From NCBI GenBank assembly GCA_964412555.1, contig CAYPPG010000068.1, positions 1-42,240 of the forward strand: a stretch of 42,240 bases of DNA. The letters are read 5' to 3'. Source of the stretch: CAYPPG01 sp964412555. Lineage in GTDB: Bacteria; Hinthialibacterota; Hinthialibacteria; Hinthialibacterales; Hinthialibacteraceae. Position 1 is the first letter of the stretch. Each line of letters opens with the position of its first letter. A program made the position numbers and the translations under genes. This document shows positions 25,738 through 33,879 of this stretch, in pieces. The notes beneath the pieces are model-generated. The model was given only the letters and a program-made list of their open reading frames with translations, searched no databases and was not told the origin of the DNA.

Positions 25738-26946
25738 CTATTTCAATTTTTCACTTCTTTCATGAGCAGAGCGCGTAGGATATCCGCCCACTTCATCCTG
25801 GCTGTCGATAATGCGGCCCTTCCGTTGTAAAAAATCGTCAATGATTCTACGATCGACGGAATCACGCTCATCCGGCCGTGCACCGACATTGCGGACAATA
25901 TAATCGATCACATGAGCGGCGGGCAATGCCTTCAAACCATCCGGCCAAACCGGTTTCTCTTCGAGGATATTGATTTTACCTTCTGTCATGGGAACCGGAT
26001 TTCCGTTCCGGTCAAGCGCAATATTATTTTCCAAATACACATCTCCCCGATTGGAAACCAACGGCAAATCGCCACGTGAATCGACACCGTGAATCAAGAC
26101 ATTTCCCACCACGGCGATCTTACAATTCTGAGGCTCGATCGGCACATCCTCCCATTCGCTGTCCGCATAGGTGACTTTGATCGCTCGCCTACCTGGATTG
26201 TAAATCAAATTGTTAACCACTACCCCAGTCGTAAATGCTTTGAAATAAGGATTGCGCTCCACATTATGGGCATACAAATTGCCGATGACCGCAATATTCC
26301 GGCAATAATCATGGATTAGTGTCCCTTTTGAATGCGGTCCTTTTTCGTGGGATGAATCATGGAGACCTTCAGCGATAATGCAGTGGCTGACCGTGACATC
26401 ATGGGATGTGGCTTCCGGTCCTTCCAGCCGTGGACCGGACACACTCAAATTCTCATCCACCGCCCACGTCGTTGAACAATGATCGATAACAACATTGTAA
26501 GCAGCAGATGTGGAAATACCGTCCGGAGACCATCCGCTACGCTTCCCCATCCCCGCATCACCAGGACGAACGCGAATATGGCGAATCAAGACATCATGCG
26601 TTCGAATCGAGATTCCACCGCGAATAAACGTAATCCCAGGCCGAGGCGCACTCAATCCGTCGATAGTCACAAAGGGTTCTGATATCACAATAGTCTGTTT
26701 CTTGAGATCGATGATTCCACCAATTTCAAAAACAATTGTTCGAGGTCCTGTTGCTTCAACGGCGGCACGAAACGATCCGGGACCTTTGGCTTTCAGATTG
26801 GTAACATAAATAGTACGCCCATTGGAACCAGCCGGTGTGTCAATACCAAAACCTTTGTCACTCAATGTCTCATGATCTAGGGCAGCATAGAGCTGAACAT
26901 TTAACATTAATGATAGTGCACTAACAAGTAAAAATAATCTTTTCAT
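25738..26946 (-). CDS. Secreted pectate lyase, polysaccharide lyase family 1-like
   Basis: A 402-residue exported right-handed beta-helix enzyme. The signal peptide (LFLLVSALSLMLNVQLYA) is followed by GRTIYVTNLKAKGPGSFR, the usual start of the PL1 fold. The family core appears as VVIDHCSTTWAVDENLSV and further ladders such as NIAVIGNLYAHNVERNPYF (containing the likely catalytic Arg). It would cleave polygalacturonate by beta-elimination, giving unsaturated uronate ends that suit the KdgF and GH105 enzymes encoded nearby. The ATG has a GAGGAT ribosome site. It heads the leftward cluster. Confidence 0.88.
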   Translation of the reverse strand: MKRLFLLVSALSLMLNVQLYAALDHETLSDKGFGIDTPAGSNGRTIYVTNLKAKGPGSFRAAVEATGPRTIVFEIGGIIDLKKQTIVISEPFVTIDGLSAPRPGITFIRGGISIRTHDVLIRHIRVRPGDAGMGKRSGWSPDGISTSAAYNVVIDHCSTTWAVDENLSVSGPRLEGPEATSHDVTVSHCIIAEGLHDSSHEKGPHSKGTLIHDYCRNIAVIGNLYAHNVERNPYFKAFTTGVVVNNLIYNPGRRAIKVTYADSEWEDVPIEPQNCKIAVVGNVLIHGVDSRGDLPLVSNRGDVYLENNIALDRNGNPVPMTEGKINILEEKPVWPDGLKALPAAHVIDYIVRNVGARPDERDSVDRRIIDDFLQRKGRIIDSQDEVGGYPTRSAHERSEKLK

Positions 26947-26968
26947 CTGGGTTTGATCCTCGCGTTTT

Positions 26969-26995
26969 TTGACTCTACTATGCCACTTATATACT
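26969..26995 (+). promoter_or_regulatory. Weak candidate promoter for the sulfatase cluster
   Basis: TTGACT (26969-26974) and TATACT (26990-26995) are separated by only 15 bases. The -10 box overlaps the -10 box of the opposing promoter, so the two directions may compete. Confidence 0.3.
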
Positions 26996-27015
26996 CAAAC
27001 ACAAATGGGAATCAA
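26988..27015 (-). promoter_or_regulatory. Candidate promoter for the pectate lyase-kdgF-TRAP cluster
   Basis: On the minus strand TTGATT (27010-27015), a 16-base spacer and TATATA (26988-26993) precede the lyase gene by about 40 bases. Housekeeping-type match, moderate quality. Confidence 0.42.
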
Positions 27016-27042
27016 CAATACTCTTGAATCAGGGAACGATCG

Positions 27043-28671
27043 ATGAACACCAGACGCGATTTTCTCAAACTCACCACCCTCGGTATTCCGGCATTCAAAG
27101 TATCGAATGGTTTTGCAAGTAAGAAGAACAATTTCAATAAACCTAATTTTTTAGTCATCGTTGCAGACGATATGGGATTCTCAGATCCTAGATGCTATGG
27201 CGGCGAAATCGCCACTCCAAACCTTGATACATTATCCGCGAATGGATTGAAATTCACTCAGTTTTATTCCACCGGACGCTGCTGGCCCTCCCGCGCTTGT
27301 ATTCTGACAGGTTACTACGCTCAACAGGTTCGGATGGATCCACCGAAAGGCAATTTACCCTCTTGGACCCGTTTGATCCCCCATTATCTCAAACCGCATG
27401 GTTACCAATGTTATCATTCCGGCAAATGGCATATCTTCGGTGCCCCGATGCCGGTTCGCCATGGAGGCTTCGATCATTCCTACCGTTTGGACGACCAAGA
27501 CCGCTTCTTCTCTCCACGTAAGCATTGGAAAAACGACCAACCGCTTCCTCCCGTTTCTCCCGAGAGCGGTTTCTACGCTACAACTGCCATAGCTGATCAT
27601 GCCATTCAATGCTTGAAAGAGCACAACAACAAACATTTAGAAAAACCGTTTTTCCATTATCTGGCCTTTACTTCCCCCCACTTTCCCTTGCATGCATTAC
27701 AAGAAGACATTGACCGGTATAAAGATCGGTATGATGTTGGTTGGGATGCCATACGAGAATCCCGCTGGAAGCGCATGCGGGAAATGGGAATTATCAACTG
27801 CGAATTACCAGCCCTCGAACCGGAAATCAAACCGAGTTGGAACCTATCGGAAAAAGAATTGCAAACACAGATCGGCGATGGCGAAGAAGGAGAAGCGATC
27901 CCATGGAAGAAGTTAACGGATGAACAAAAAGACTTCCAATCGCTCAAAATGGCGATCCACGCCGCCATGATCGATCGCATGGATCAAGAAATCGGCCGCG
28001 TAATTGAACAACTAAAAGCAATGGGAACGTATGAGAACACGGTAATTCTCGTTGTCTCGGACAACGGCGCGAGTGCCGAACAAATCATCCGCGGTGATAT
28101 GCACGATCCAACTGCTGTACCGGGATCGTGGCAATCGTATCTCTGCCTCGGACCGGGCTGGTCCACGGCGGCCAACACTCCGTTTCGTTACCATAAATCA
28201 TGGGTGCATGAAGGAGGCATTTCTTCACCATTGATCATCCACTGGCCTGCGGGTTTATCCGCAAAGGGAGAACTCCGCCGCAATCCGGGACATTTCGTCG
28301 ATTTATTACCGACGATTCTAGAATTAGCCGAAGTGAAATCACCACCGATATGGAAAGGAAATCAAACTCCACCTCTTGCCGGGAAAAGCCTTGTTCCGAC
28401 TTTCACGGCAGATGGCAGCGTATCCCACGAATTCATCTATTTCCATCACCTAGACAACAAAGCCATCCGAGTCGGTGACTGGAAACTGGTTGCCGCTGGA
28501 AAGGATGCGCCTTGGGAATTGTATAACCTGCAAACAGACCGATGCGAGATGAACGATCTTTCTGCGAAGCATCCGGAAAAAGTTCGCGAATTGTCGCAAT
28601 TGTGGGAAAGGAAAGAATATGAATTCCGTCAGTTAGCCGCTTCAGACAAAAAGGATGAAGAACAAGACTAA
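27043..28671 (+). CDS. Tat-exported sulfatase (formylglycine type)
   Basis: A 542-residue type I sulfatase. The N-terminus NTRRDFLKLTTLG is a twin-arginine signal. The metal-binding start NFLVIVADDMGFSDPRCYGG and the active-site motif CWPSRACILTG (Cys80, C-x-P-S-R) that is oxidised to formylglycine are intact, as are VILVVSDNGAS and the GGISSPLIIHWPAG segment. It would hydrolyse sulfate esters, probably on a polysaccharide. The ribosome site is AGGGAA. It starts the rightward cluster divergent from the pectate lyase operon; no formylglycine-generating enzyme is in the window. Substrate is not predictable from sequence. Confidence 0.93.
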   Translation: MNTRRDFLKLTTLGIPAFKVSNGFASKKNNFNKPNFLVIVADDMGFSDPRCYGGEIATPNLDTLSANGLKFTQFYSTGRCWPSRACILTGYYAQQVRMDPPKGNLPSWTRLIPHYLKPHGYQCYHSGKWHIFGAPMPVRHGGFDHSYRLDDQDRFFSPRKHWKNDQPLPPVSPESGFYATTAIADHAIQCLKEHNNKHLEKPFFHYLAFTSPHFPLHALQEDIDRYKDRYDVGWDAIRESRWKRMREMGIINCELPALEPEIKPSWNLSEKELQTQIGDGEEGEAIPWKKLTDEQKDFQSLKMAIHAAMIDRMDQEIGRVIEQLKAMGTYENTVILVVSDNGASAEQIIRGDMHDPTAVPGSWQSYLCLGPGWSTAANTPFRYHKSWVHEGGISSPLIIHWPAGLSAKGELRRNPGHFVDLLPTILELAEVKSPPIWKGNQTPPLAGKSLVPTFTADGSVSHEFIYFHHLDNKAIRVGDWKLVAAGKDAPWELYNLQTDRCEMNDLSAKHPEKVRELSQLWERKEYEFRQLAASDKKDEEQD

Positions 28672-28697
28672 AATTATGTAATAAGAGTATTCAGACA

Positions 28698-29384
28698 ATG
28701 AATGATGATAAGAAACAATTTCTCTCAGAATTGGAACTGGAGACACTTTTACCGACCTGGATGCATGGGGTAGAAGAATTTAAATTTCGTTTCAGATCCC
28801 TTGATCTATCCCGCTCCGCCCTGCTGATCATTGACATGCAAAACGAATTCCTTCTTAATGATGGAATTTTACCGACCTGGGGCGGTCCAGCTGTAATCCC
28901 CCGTCTCAAACGCTTAATTGATCTATACCGAAAATTAGAGCGACCGGTAATCTTCACCCAACATTGTTATTACAATCCGGAAATCGATGGAGGAACTACT
29001 GCCGAGTGGTGGAGAATGGACCGGAATAGTCCGGTTCTGAAAGTTGGCCTTCCCGGCACGGAAATTCATACGGATTTATCACCGCTATCCACAGACATTG
29101 TCATAAAAAAACATCGCTACAACGCTTTCCATGACACCAATTTGGAATCCATCCTGCGCCGTTTCGATGTGCGGGATGTAATTATAGGTGGAGTCTCCAG
29201 CAACTGCTGTTGCGAAGCCACCGCCCATGAAGCCCTCTTTCGTGATTTTCACATTTTCGTTCTCGCGGATGGATGCGGGGGGAGCGATGAAATGTCCCAT
29301 GCCGCGTTTCTGCGAGACATCGCCCTTTACTATGGCACTATTTTGACATGTGAAGAATTGATGAGACAATTAGGAAAGGACTAG
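28698..29384 (+). CDS. Isochorismatase-family cysteine hydrolase
   Basis: A 228-residue cytoplasmic hydrolase. The catalytic triad is visible: Asp46 in LLIIDMQNEF, Lys137/138 in VIKKHRYNAF and Cys171 in GGVSSNCCCEATAHEA. The family includes isochorismatase, nicotinamidase and N-carbamoyl amidases; the CCCEATA form is common in uncharacterised members. It lies 26 bp after the sulfatase gene and 4 bp before the GH105 gene, so it is probably cotranscribed, but a role in polysaccharide use is not established. Confidence 0.88.
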   Translation: MNDDKKQFLSELELETLLPTWMHGVEEFKFRFRSLDLSRSALLIIDMQNEFLLNDGILPTWGGPAVIPRLKRLIDLYRKLERPVIFTQHCYYNPEIDGGTTAEWWRMDRNSPVLKVGLPGTEIHTDLSPLSTDIVIKKHRYNAFHDTNLESILRRFDVRDVIIGGVSSNCCCEATAHEALFRDFHIFVLADGCGGSDEMSHAAFLRDIALYYGTILTCEELMRQLGKD

Positions 29385-29388
29385 AAAC

Positions 29389-30507
29389 ATGAAAAAATTC
29401 TTTCTTCTTTTGGTTATGATGTGTTCCCTTTATTTTCTAAACAGCAGTACATTTTCTAAAGAAGACAATTCTTCTCGCGTAGAATCAGTCATCCAGCTTC
29501 TAAAAAAAGTAAATCAGTATACCTTGACTCATCCTTATATACATCGGAATACAAATAAAATCGTTGAAAGCGACCGCACATGGATTCGAGCAACGTATTA
29601 CACTGGCGTGATGGCTCTGTATGAAGCGACCGGTGATCCGGATATTCTTGAACAGGCAATGAAATGGGCTAAAAAGCATGAATGGAAAGAAGGCACAGAC
29701 TGGTCGTTGGCCAACCGGCTCACCTGCGGACAGACCTATCTACAACTGTATTTCCTGAAAAAGGATCCAGCCATGATCGCCCCCTTGATCGAATGGGTGG
29801 ATTCGGGCAAACCCGGCTCTCCATCCTCTCCCGATATTTGGTATTTGGAAGGCGGAAGAATGTGGTGCGATTCTCTCTACACCGCTCCCCCTGCGCTGGC
29901 CATGCTTGCAAAAGCCACGGGAAACAAGAAATATCGAACCTATATGCATGAAATGTACGCCGATGTCAAAGACCTGCTTTACGATGAGGAGTATGGATTG
30001 TTTTACCGGGATAAACGCTATATCGATGCCGTTTCGAAAAACGGCAAAAAAGTGTTTTGGTCGAGGGGAAACGGCTGGGTCATTGCCGGGCTGCCGAGAA
30101 TATTACGATACCTGCCGGAAGACAACCCCCACTATCCGCAATATGTGGATTTATACAGAACCATGGCAAAAGCAATTGCCCATCGCCAAGGCGAAGACGG
30201 CTTATGGAGAACAAACCTGACCGATCCGGAAGAATACCCGAATCCAGAAAGCAGCGGTTCCGCCTTCTTCTGTTATGCATTGACGTGGGGAATCAACCAT
30301 GAGATGCTGAATCGTGAACACTATCAACCCATTGCGTTGAAAGCATGGAAAGGGTTGACCGATTGTGTCCATGAATCTGGCAAATTGGGATGGGTACAGA
30401 AAGTGGGACACAAACCGGAAGAAACAAATTTCGATTCAACCCATGAATACGGAGTCGGAGCTTTTTTATTGGCCGGAAGCGAGATTATAGAATCCATGAA
30501 AAATTAA
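29389..30507 (+). CDS. GH105 unsaturated rhamnogalacturonyl/uronyl hydrolase
   Basis: A 372-residue (alpha/alpha)6-barrel enzyme of the YteR/YesR family. A hydrophobic N-terminus (FFLLLVMMCSLYFLNSSTFS) suggests export. Family motifs: GGRMWCDSLYTAPPALAML with the likely catalytic Asp161, VFWSRGNGWVIAGL, and ESSGSAFFCYALTWGIN. GH105 removes the 4,5-unsaturated uronic acid left by lyases (rhamnogalacturonan, ulvan and related), giving the substrate of KdgF. Start has a GGAAAGGA ribosome site and is four bases from the preceding stop. Its presence with a lyase and KdgF makes the uronate route coherent. Confidence 0.92.
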   Translation: MKKFFLLLVMMCSLYFLNSSTFSKEDNSSRVESVIQLLKKVNQYTLTHPYIHRNTNKIVESDRTWIRATYYTGVMALYEATGDPDILEQAMKWAKKHEWKEGTDWSLANRLTCGQTYLQLYFLKKDPAMIAPLIEWVDSGKPGSPSSPDIWYLEGGRMWCDSLYTAPPALAMLAKATGNKKYRTYMHEMYADVKDLLYDEEYGLFYRDKRYIDAVSKNGKKVFWSRGNGWVIAGLPRILRYLPEDNPHYPQYVDLYRTMAKAIAHRQGEDGLWRTNLTDPEEYPNPESSGSAFFCYALTWGINHEMLNREHYQPIALKAWKGLTDCVHESGKLGWVQKVGHKPEETNFDSTHEYGVGAFLLAGSEIIESMKN

Positions 30508-30518
30508 AGGAGAAAATC

Positions 30519-32027
30519 ATGTCAGACAATCAACAACTCAATCGCCGAAATTTCATAAAAACATCCATCCCCGCCACAACCGCTCTAACTGTCTTACCAC
30601 GTCACGTTTTGGCCAATGCGAAATCCGTCTCTCCCAACGATAAGATCAATGTCGGCTATGTCGGTTGCGGTACCCAAGGTTTCCGCAATCTTATGGGAGC
30701 GTTACCGAATGAAAATCTCCAAATCATCGCCGTTTGCGATCCGAATCGCGAAAGCACGGATTATGTCGCCTGGGGAAAAAACGAACTGCGTAATAAAATC
30801 CGGAAATTTTTAGACGATCCGAAATGGGATGAAGGTGTAGAAGGCTGTCGCTGCGGACGAGTCGTCGGTAAAGAAATCGTCGAACGTTATTACAGTAAAA
30901 ACAAACCATCCGGCGAGTATAAAGGATGCCCAGCCTACATCGATTTTCGTGACATGCTCGACAAAGAAAAAGATCTGGATGCCGTTTACATCATGACACC
31001 GGATCACCTCCATGGAACCGTCGCCATCACCGCCATGCGGCAGGGAAAACACGCCATCACACACAAACCCATCGCCAACGTGTTTCGTGAAATACAACTA
31101 GCGGTTGAGACTTCGATCGAAACGAATGCCGCAACCCATTTGTTCTGCGCCGCCGGAAACGAATCAGCTCCTACTATTTGCGAGTGGATTTGGAACGGAG
31201 CCATAGGCCCGGTTCGTGAAGTCCACAACTGGTCTTCCCGCCCCTTCTGGCCGCAGGGCATGACGGAATATCCTCCGGAACAGCCTGTACCGGACGGACT
31301 CGAATGGGACTTGTGGCTGGGACCGGTTCCGCACCGCCCCTACAATCTTGCCCTGACGCATGCCGTTTTTCGTGGCTGGTATGATTTCGGCGCCGGTTCG
31401 CTTGGGGATATGGGGCATTACAGTTTCCATCAAATCTTTGAAATCATGAAATTAGGCTCCCCCATCAGCGTCGAAGCAGGACGAAGCCAGTATTGGGAAA
31501 TCGTCGATCGTCTCTGGAATAAGCAAGAGAACATGATCTCCTATCCGCGCGCCTCCATGATTCATTGGGAATTCCCGGAAAGAGATGAAATGCCGCCGAT
31601 GTCACTCTATTGGTACGACGGTGGACTACGTCCCCCCAAACCGGTAGAACTGGATGAAGACGGTAAAGACATGCCGAATGAAGGTATGCTATTTGTCGGA
31701 GATAAAGGGAAAATCCTCGCCGGCTTCAGCGGTGGCGAGCCGCGCCTCATCCCCGAAAAGAAAATGAAAGCCTTCACTCCGCCCCCCAAGACTCTTCCCC
31801 GCCCCATCGGCGAGCTGGAACAATGGATACGTGCCTGCCAAGGTGGCCCCGCCTCCGACGCCAGTTTCCCCAACGCCTACGCCTTCAGCGAAACCATCGC
31901 CATCGGCAACATCGCCCTCCGCGTCGACAAGAAACTGAAATGGCATGGTGAGAAGAAAGAGTTTACGAATTCTTCGAAAGCAAATGAGTTGAAATATCGG
32001 AAGTATCGCGAAGGATGGGAATTATGA
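30519..32027 (+). CDS. Tat-exported Gfo/Idh/MocA family oxidoreductase with HKP motif
   Basis: A 502-residue oxidoreductase. The twin-arginine signal is NRRNFIKTSIPATT. The Rossmann fold has VGYVGCGTQGFRN, and the sugar-binding domain includes GLEWDLWLGPVPHRPYN and GSLGDMGHYSFHQI. Where most family members have Glu-Lys-Pro, this one has THKPIAN, a variant found in one subgroup of Tat-exported members. A cysteine-containing insertion (GVEGCRCGR) follows the first beta-alpha unit. The ribosome site AAAGGAG is ideal and the gene follows GH105 by 11 bp. Sugar substrate unknown. Confidence 0.93.
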   Translation: MSDNQQLNRRNFIKTSIPATTALTVLPRHVLANAKSVSPNDKINVGYVGCGTQGFRNLMGALPNENLQIIAVCDPNRESTDYVAWGKNELRNKIRKFLDDPKWDEGVEGCRCGRVVGKEIVERYYSKNKPSGEYKGCPAYIDFRDMLDKEKDLDAVYIMTPDHLHGTVAITAMRQGKHAITHKPIANVFREIQLAVETSIETNAATHLFCAAGNESAPTICEWIWNGAIGPVREVHNWSSRPFWPQGMTEYPPEQPVPDGLEWDLWLGPVPHRPYNLALTHAVFRGWYDFGAGSLGDMGHYSFHQIFEIMKLGSPISVEAGRSQYWEIVDRLWNKQENMISYPRASMIHWEFPERDEMPPMSLYWYDGGLRPPKPVELDEDGKDMPNEGMLFVGDKGKILAGFSGGEPRLIPEKKMKAFTPPPKTLPRPIGELEQWIRACQGGPASDASFPNAYAFSETIAIGNIALRVDKKLKWHGEKKEFTNSSKANELKYRKYREGWEL

Positions 32028-32205
32028 AAAAAAAGAGAAAGATCTCATCGATGAAATACACGAATGGAGAACTCAAATGCTGGCAGAGCATGATAACGAT
32101 TTCCATAAATATTGTGCCTTTTTGAAGGAACAAGAAAAAAAATATTCGGATCGGATCGTGGATCAGATCGTGGATCGGAAAAGAGAAGATTCTTCGCCGA
32201 AATAA
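32024..32205 (+). pseudogene. Small helical protein remnant, probable poly-A frameshift
   Basis: A reading frame from 32023 to the TAA at 32203-32205 encodes KEKDLIDEIHEWRTQMLAE followed by HDNDFHKYCAFLKEQEKK, which resembles small proteins of about 65 residues (IxEIRxxR...HxxDxxxxxxxLKExQxK) often found beside toxin genes. The only plausible full-length ATG (32024-32026, overlapping the preceding stop) is out of frame; one extra A in the run of eight A would restore MKKKEKDLIDEI. An internal ATG (32077) would give 42 residues. Either a sequencing indel or a real frameshift. From 32206 to 32341 nothing else is seen. Confidence 0.5.
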
Positions 32206-32341
32206 CTTCTTTTTCAACGATCAACCCTATCTCAGGATTCATTACATGATCATCCATTATCTCCACCTGTCATCCATCTACCTATAATTCCTACATACTT
32301 TTCGTATCAACAACAGCTCGCTTCTAACGATCCCTCAATTC

Positions 32342-32370
32342 TTGCCATGAAAATGATTCTTTGCTACACT
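32342..32370 (+). promoter_or_regulatory. Candidate promoter for the antitoxin-PemK pair
   Basis: TTGCCA, a 17-base spacer and TACACT lie 60 bases before the antitoxin ATG. Good spacing, moderate box matches. Confidence 0.42.
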
Positions 32371-32429
32371 GAACGAAAGTACAATATTTTTGAAGCCATG
32401 ATGTTGATTACGAATCGAGGAAAATAATT

Positions 32430-32633
32430 ATGCTTAAAACTCATTTGGCAATTATAAAAAACGGAAAAATACAAATTCAGGAACCGACTGAATACCCTGA
32501 AGGAACGAAAGTATTGGTAACTGTTTTACCGGAAAACGAAGACCAATTTTGGTTCCGGCTGAGCCAACCGGCTTTGGATGAAATATGGGGTAACCATGAG
32601 GATGATATTTATGAACTCTTACTCCAAAAATGA
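32430..32633 (+). CDS. Small antitoxin (PemK/MazF-associated)
   Basis: A 67-residue protein: IIKNGKIQIQEPTEYPEGTKVLVTVLPE forms a short beta-rich N-terminal domain of the type seen in AbrB/DUF104-like antitoxins, and ALDEIWGNHEDDIYELLLQ is the acidic tail that normally binds the toxin. The ribosome site GAGGAAA precedes the ATG. It overlaps the toxin gene by 23 bases, as expected for a coupled antitoxin-first operon. Autoregulation is typical of the family but not shown here. Confidence 0.82.
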   Translation: MLKTHLAIIKNGKIQIQEPTEYPEGTKVLVTVLPENEDQFWFRLSQPALDEIWGNHEDDIYELLLQK

Positions 32634-32853
32634 TGTCATCCTAGTCAATTATCCATTTACGAATCTGAGTGTTACGAAAATACGACCGGTCGTTATAGTA
32701 AGCGAGAAACATTCGTCCCAAGATGTATTTATTGTTCCATTGACAAGTAAAATCGAAAATCTTTTATCAGGAGAATTCATTTTATCGGAATGGAAAAGTG
32801 CAGGTTTGAACGTACCGACTGCAGCCAAGCACGGAATTTATACATGGAACTGA
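32611..32853 (+). pseudogene. PemK/MazF-like toxin, C-terminally truncated
   Basis: From the ATG at 32611 (GAGGAT ribosome site) the 80-residue product keeps the N-terminal PemK fold (NDVILVNYPFTNLS, KIRPVVIVSE, IVPLTSK) and stops at GLNVPTAAKHGIYTWN. Normal relatives continue for about 30-35 residues forming the last strands and helix. No other frame after 32853 restores that tail, so this is a deletion or early stop. Its antitoxin gene is intact. Probably an inactive or altered toxin. Confidence 0.75.
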
Positions 32854-32886
32854 TTCATGAATATTTGTTTACTATTTTTCTCAATC

Positions 32887-32911
32887 TTGACATATAATGT
32901 CAAATATGACA
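32887..32911 (+). promoter_or_regulatory. Operator-like dyads over the -10 box of the HigBA operon
   Basis: TGACA-TATAA-TGTCA-AATA-TGACA: three alternating arms make two overlapping inverted repeats, and a perfect TATAAT (32893-32898) lies between the first two arms. The ATG of the toxin gene is 27 bases on. This is the expected place for HigA autorepression. Confidence 0.5.
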
Positions 32912-32924
32912 ACATATTGCTACA

Positions 32925-33269
32925 ATGAAGCTAATCAAACCAGTCTCCTGGATAAAGAGAGCACGAAAAGATTTTCTCAAGTTTCCACAAGAGGCTCAAG
33001 AACATTTCCTGCGTGCGCTTGATATCGCTGCTCAAGGACAAAAATCAGGTATCGCCAAACCACTGAAAGGATTTGGGCCAGGAGTCTTTGAAATTAGTCT
33101 TCGATATAGTAGCGGAGCCTATAGGATTGTTTATACCGTCCAAATTAGAGATGAGATTTGGGTTATTCACGCCTTCCAGAAAAAATCGAAAAAGGGAATC
33201 GAAACTCCAAAAGATGAGTTGGATATGATACGAAAACGCCTTAAAAAACTGAAGGAGATGCTGTCATGA
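32925..33269 (+). CDS. RelE/HigB-like toxin (Gp49 family)
   Basis: A 114-residue basic protein with the RelE/ParE fold pattern: WIKRARKDFLKFPQEAQEHF, KPLKGFGPGVFEISLRYSSGAYRIVYTV and VIHAFQKKSKKGIETPKDEL, the last being the hallmark of the HigB/Gp49 mRNA interferase group. Toxin-first order and the 4-base ATGA overlap with the HTH antitoxin gene downstream match HigBA modules. No clear ribosome site precedes the ATG, so the transcript may have a very short leader. Confidence 0.9.
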   Translation: MKLIKPVSWIKRARKDFLKFPQEAQEHFLRALDIAAQGQKSGIAKPLKGFGPGVFEISLRYSSGAYRIVYTVQIRDEIWVIHAFQKKSKKGIETPKDELDMIRKRLKKLKEMLS

Positions 33270-33568
33270 ACAACAATTTGGAACTCGTACGCGGGAGCGG
33301 GAACACATGGCGAGATTTCGGATATGCCGATGCCGATATTCGCCAAGCGAAAAGTATTCTCGCCGCTCGAATTATCGGTATTCTGGATCATCAACAGTTA
33401 TCAACCCGCGAAGCGGCCCGCCAAACCGGCTTTGCGGCAGCGGATTTCTCACGTATCCGCAATGCGGATTACGGCCGATTCACTTTGGATCGTCTCATTC
33501 GAATCCTTCATTCACTGGATCAGGAACTGGAAGTGGGAGTTACCATTCAATCCCATGCAGCAAGTTAA
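33266..33568 (+). CDS. HigA-like helix-turn-helix antitoxin
   Basis: A 100-residue XRE-type protein. The HTH is LSTREAARQTGFAAADFSRIRNADYGRFTLDRLIRIL; the N-terminal part (YADADIRQAKSILAARIIGIL) matches the antitoxin family that partners Gp49/HigB toxins. It overlaps the toxin gene by ATGA. It should neutralise the upstream toxin and repress the operon through the dyads at 32887. Confidence 0.9.
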   Translation: MNNNLELVRGSGNTWRDFGYADADIRQAKSILAARIIGILDHQQLSTREAARQTGFAAADFSRIRNADYGRFTLDRLIRILHSLDQELEVGVTIQSHAAS

Positions 33569-33879
33569 AAGAAAATTCAATTGAACGCCATCAAAAGGGA
33601 ATTTTTGGGGATCCCATCCTGTATAGTTTTTCTACACTACTGTAGAATTCTGAAACTTCAAATAGTTTACCTACTTAATCAAGAATCACTCCTATATAAA
33701 AATATTTCCCTTTTCATTTATACATCTTGCATTGCACAATATCCTGCTATTATTCAGTAAAAACTAGTTTTCCTTTCTTCTCCCTCTCAGCGCTTATTTG
33801 TTTTTATAGAATTTCATTCAATTGGAATAATCCTTGCTTACGTAAAAGTAAATCTTTTATTTTTATTGAGGAGAATAAA
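33569..33879. other. AT-rich spacer with a small stem-loop
   Basis: This 311-base stretch has no gene that I can support. The only structure seen is TTCTACA-CTAC-TGTAGAA (33630-33647), a perfect 7-bp stem without a T-tract. The AT-rich part from 33700 to 33860 presumably holds the promoter of the next gene, but I cannot assign boxes with confidence. Confidence 0.5.

Noticed and set aside
33630..33647. Rho-independent terminator after the HigBA pair
   Set aside because: The stem is only 7 bp and no T-tract follows, so it is listed only as a small stem-loop.
33727..33879. N-terminal extension of the cytochrome c peroxidase-like protein
   Set aside because: AT-rich non-coding sequence; the ATG at 33880 has a GAGGAG site followed by a signal peptide.
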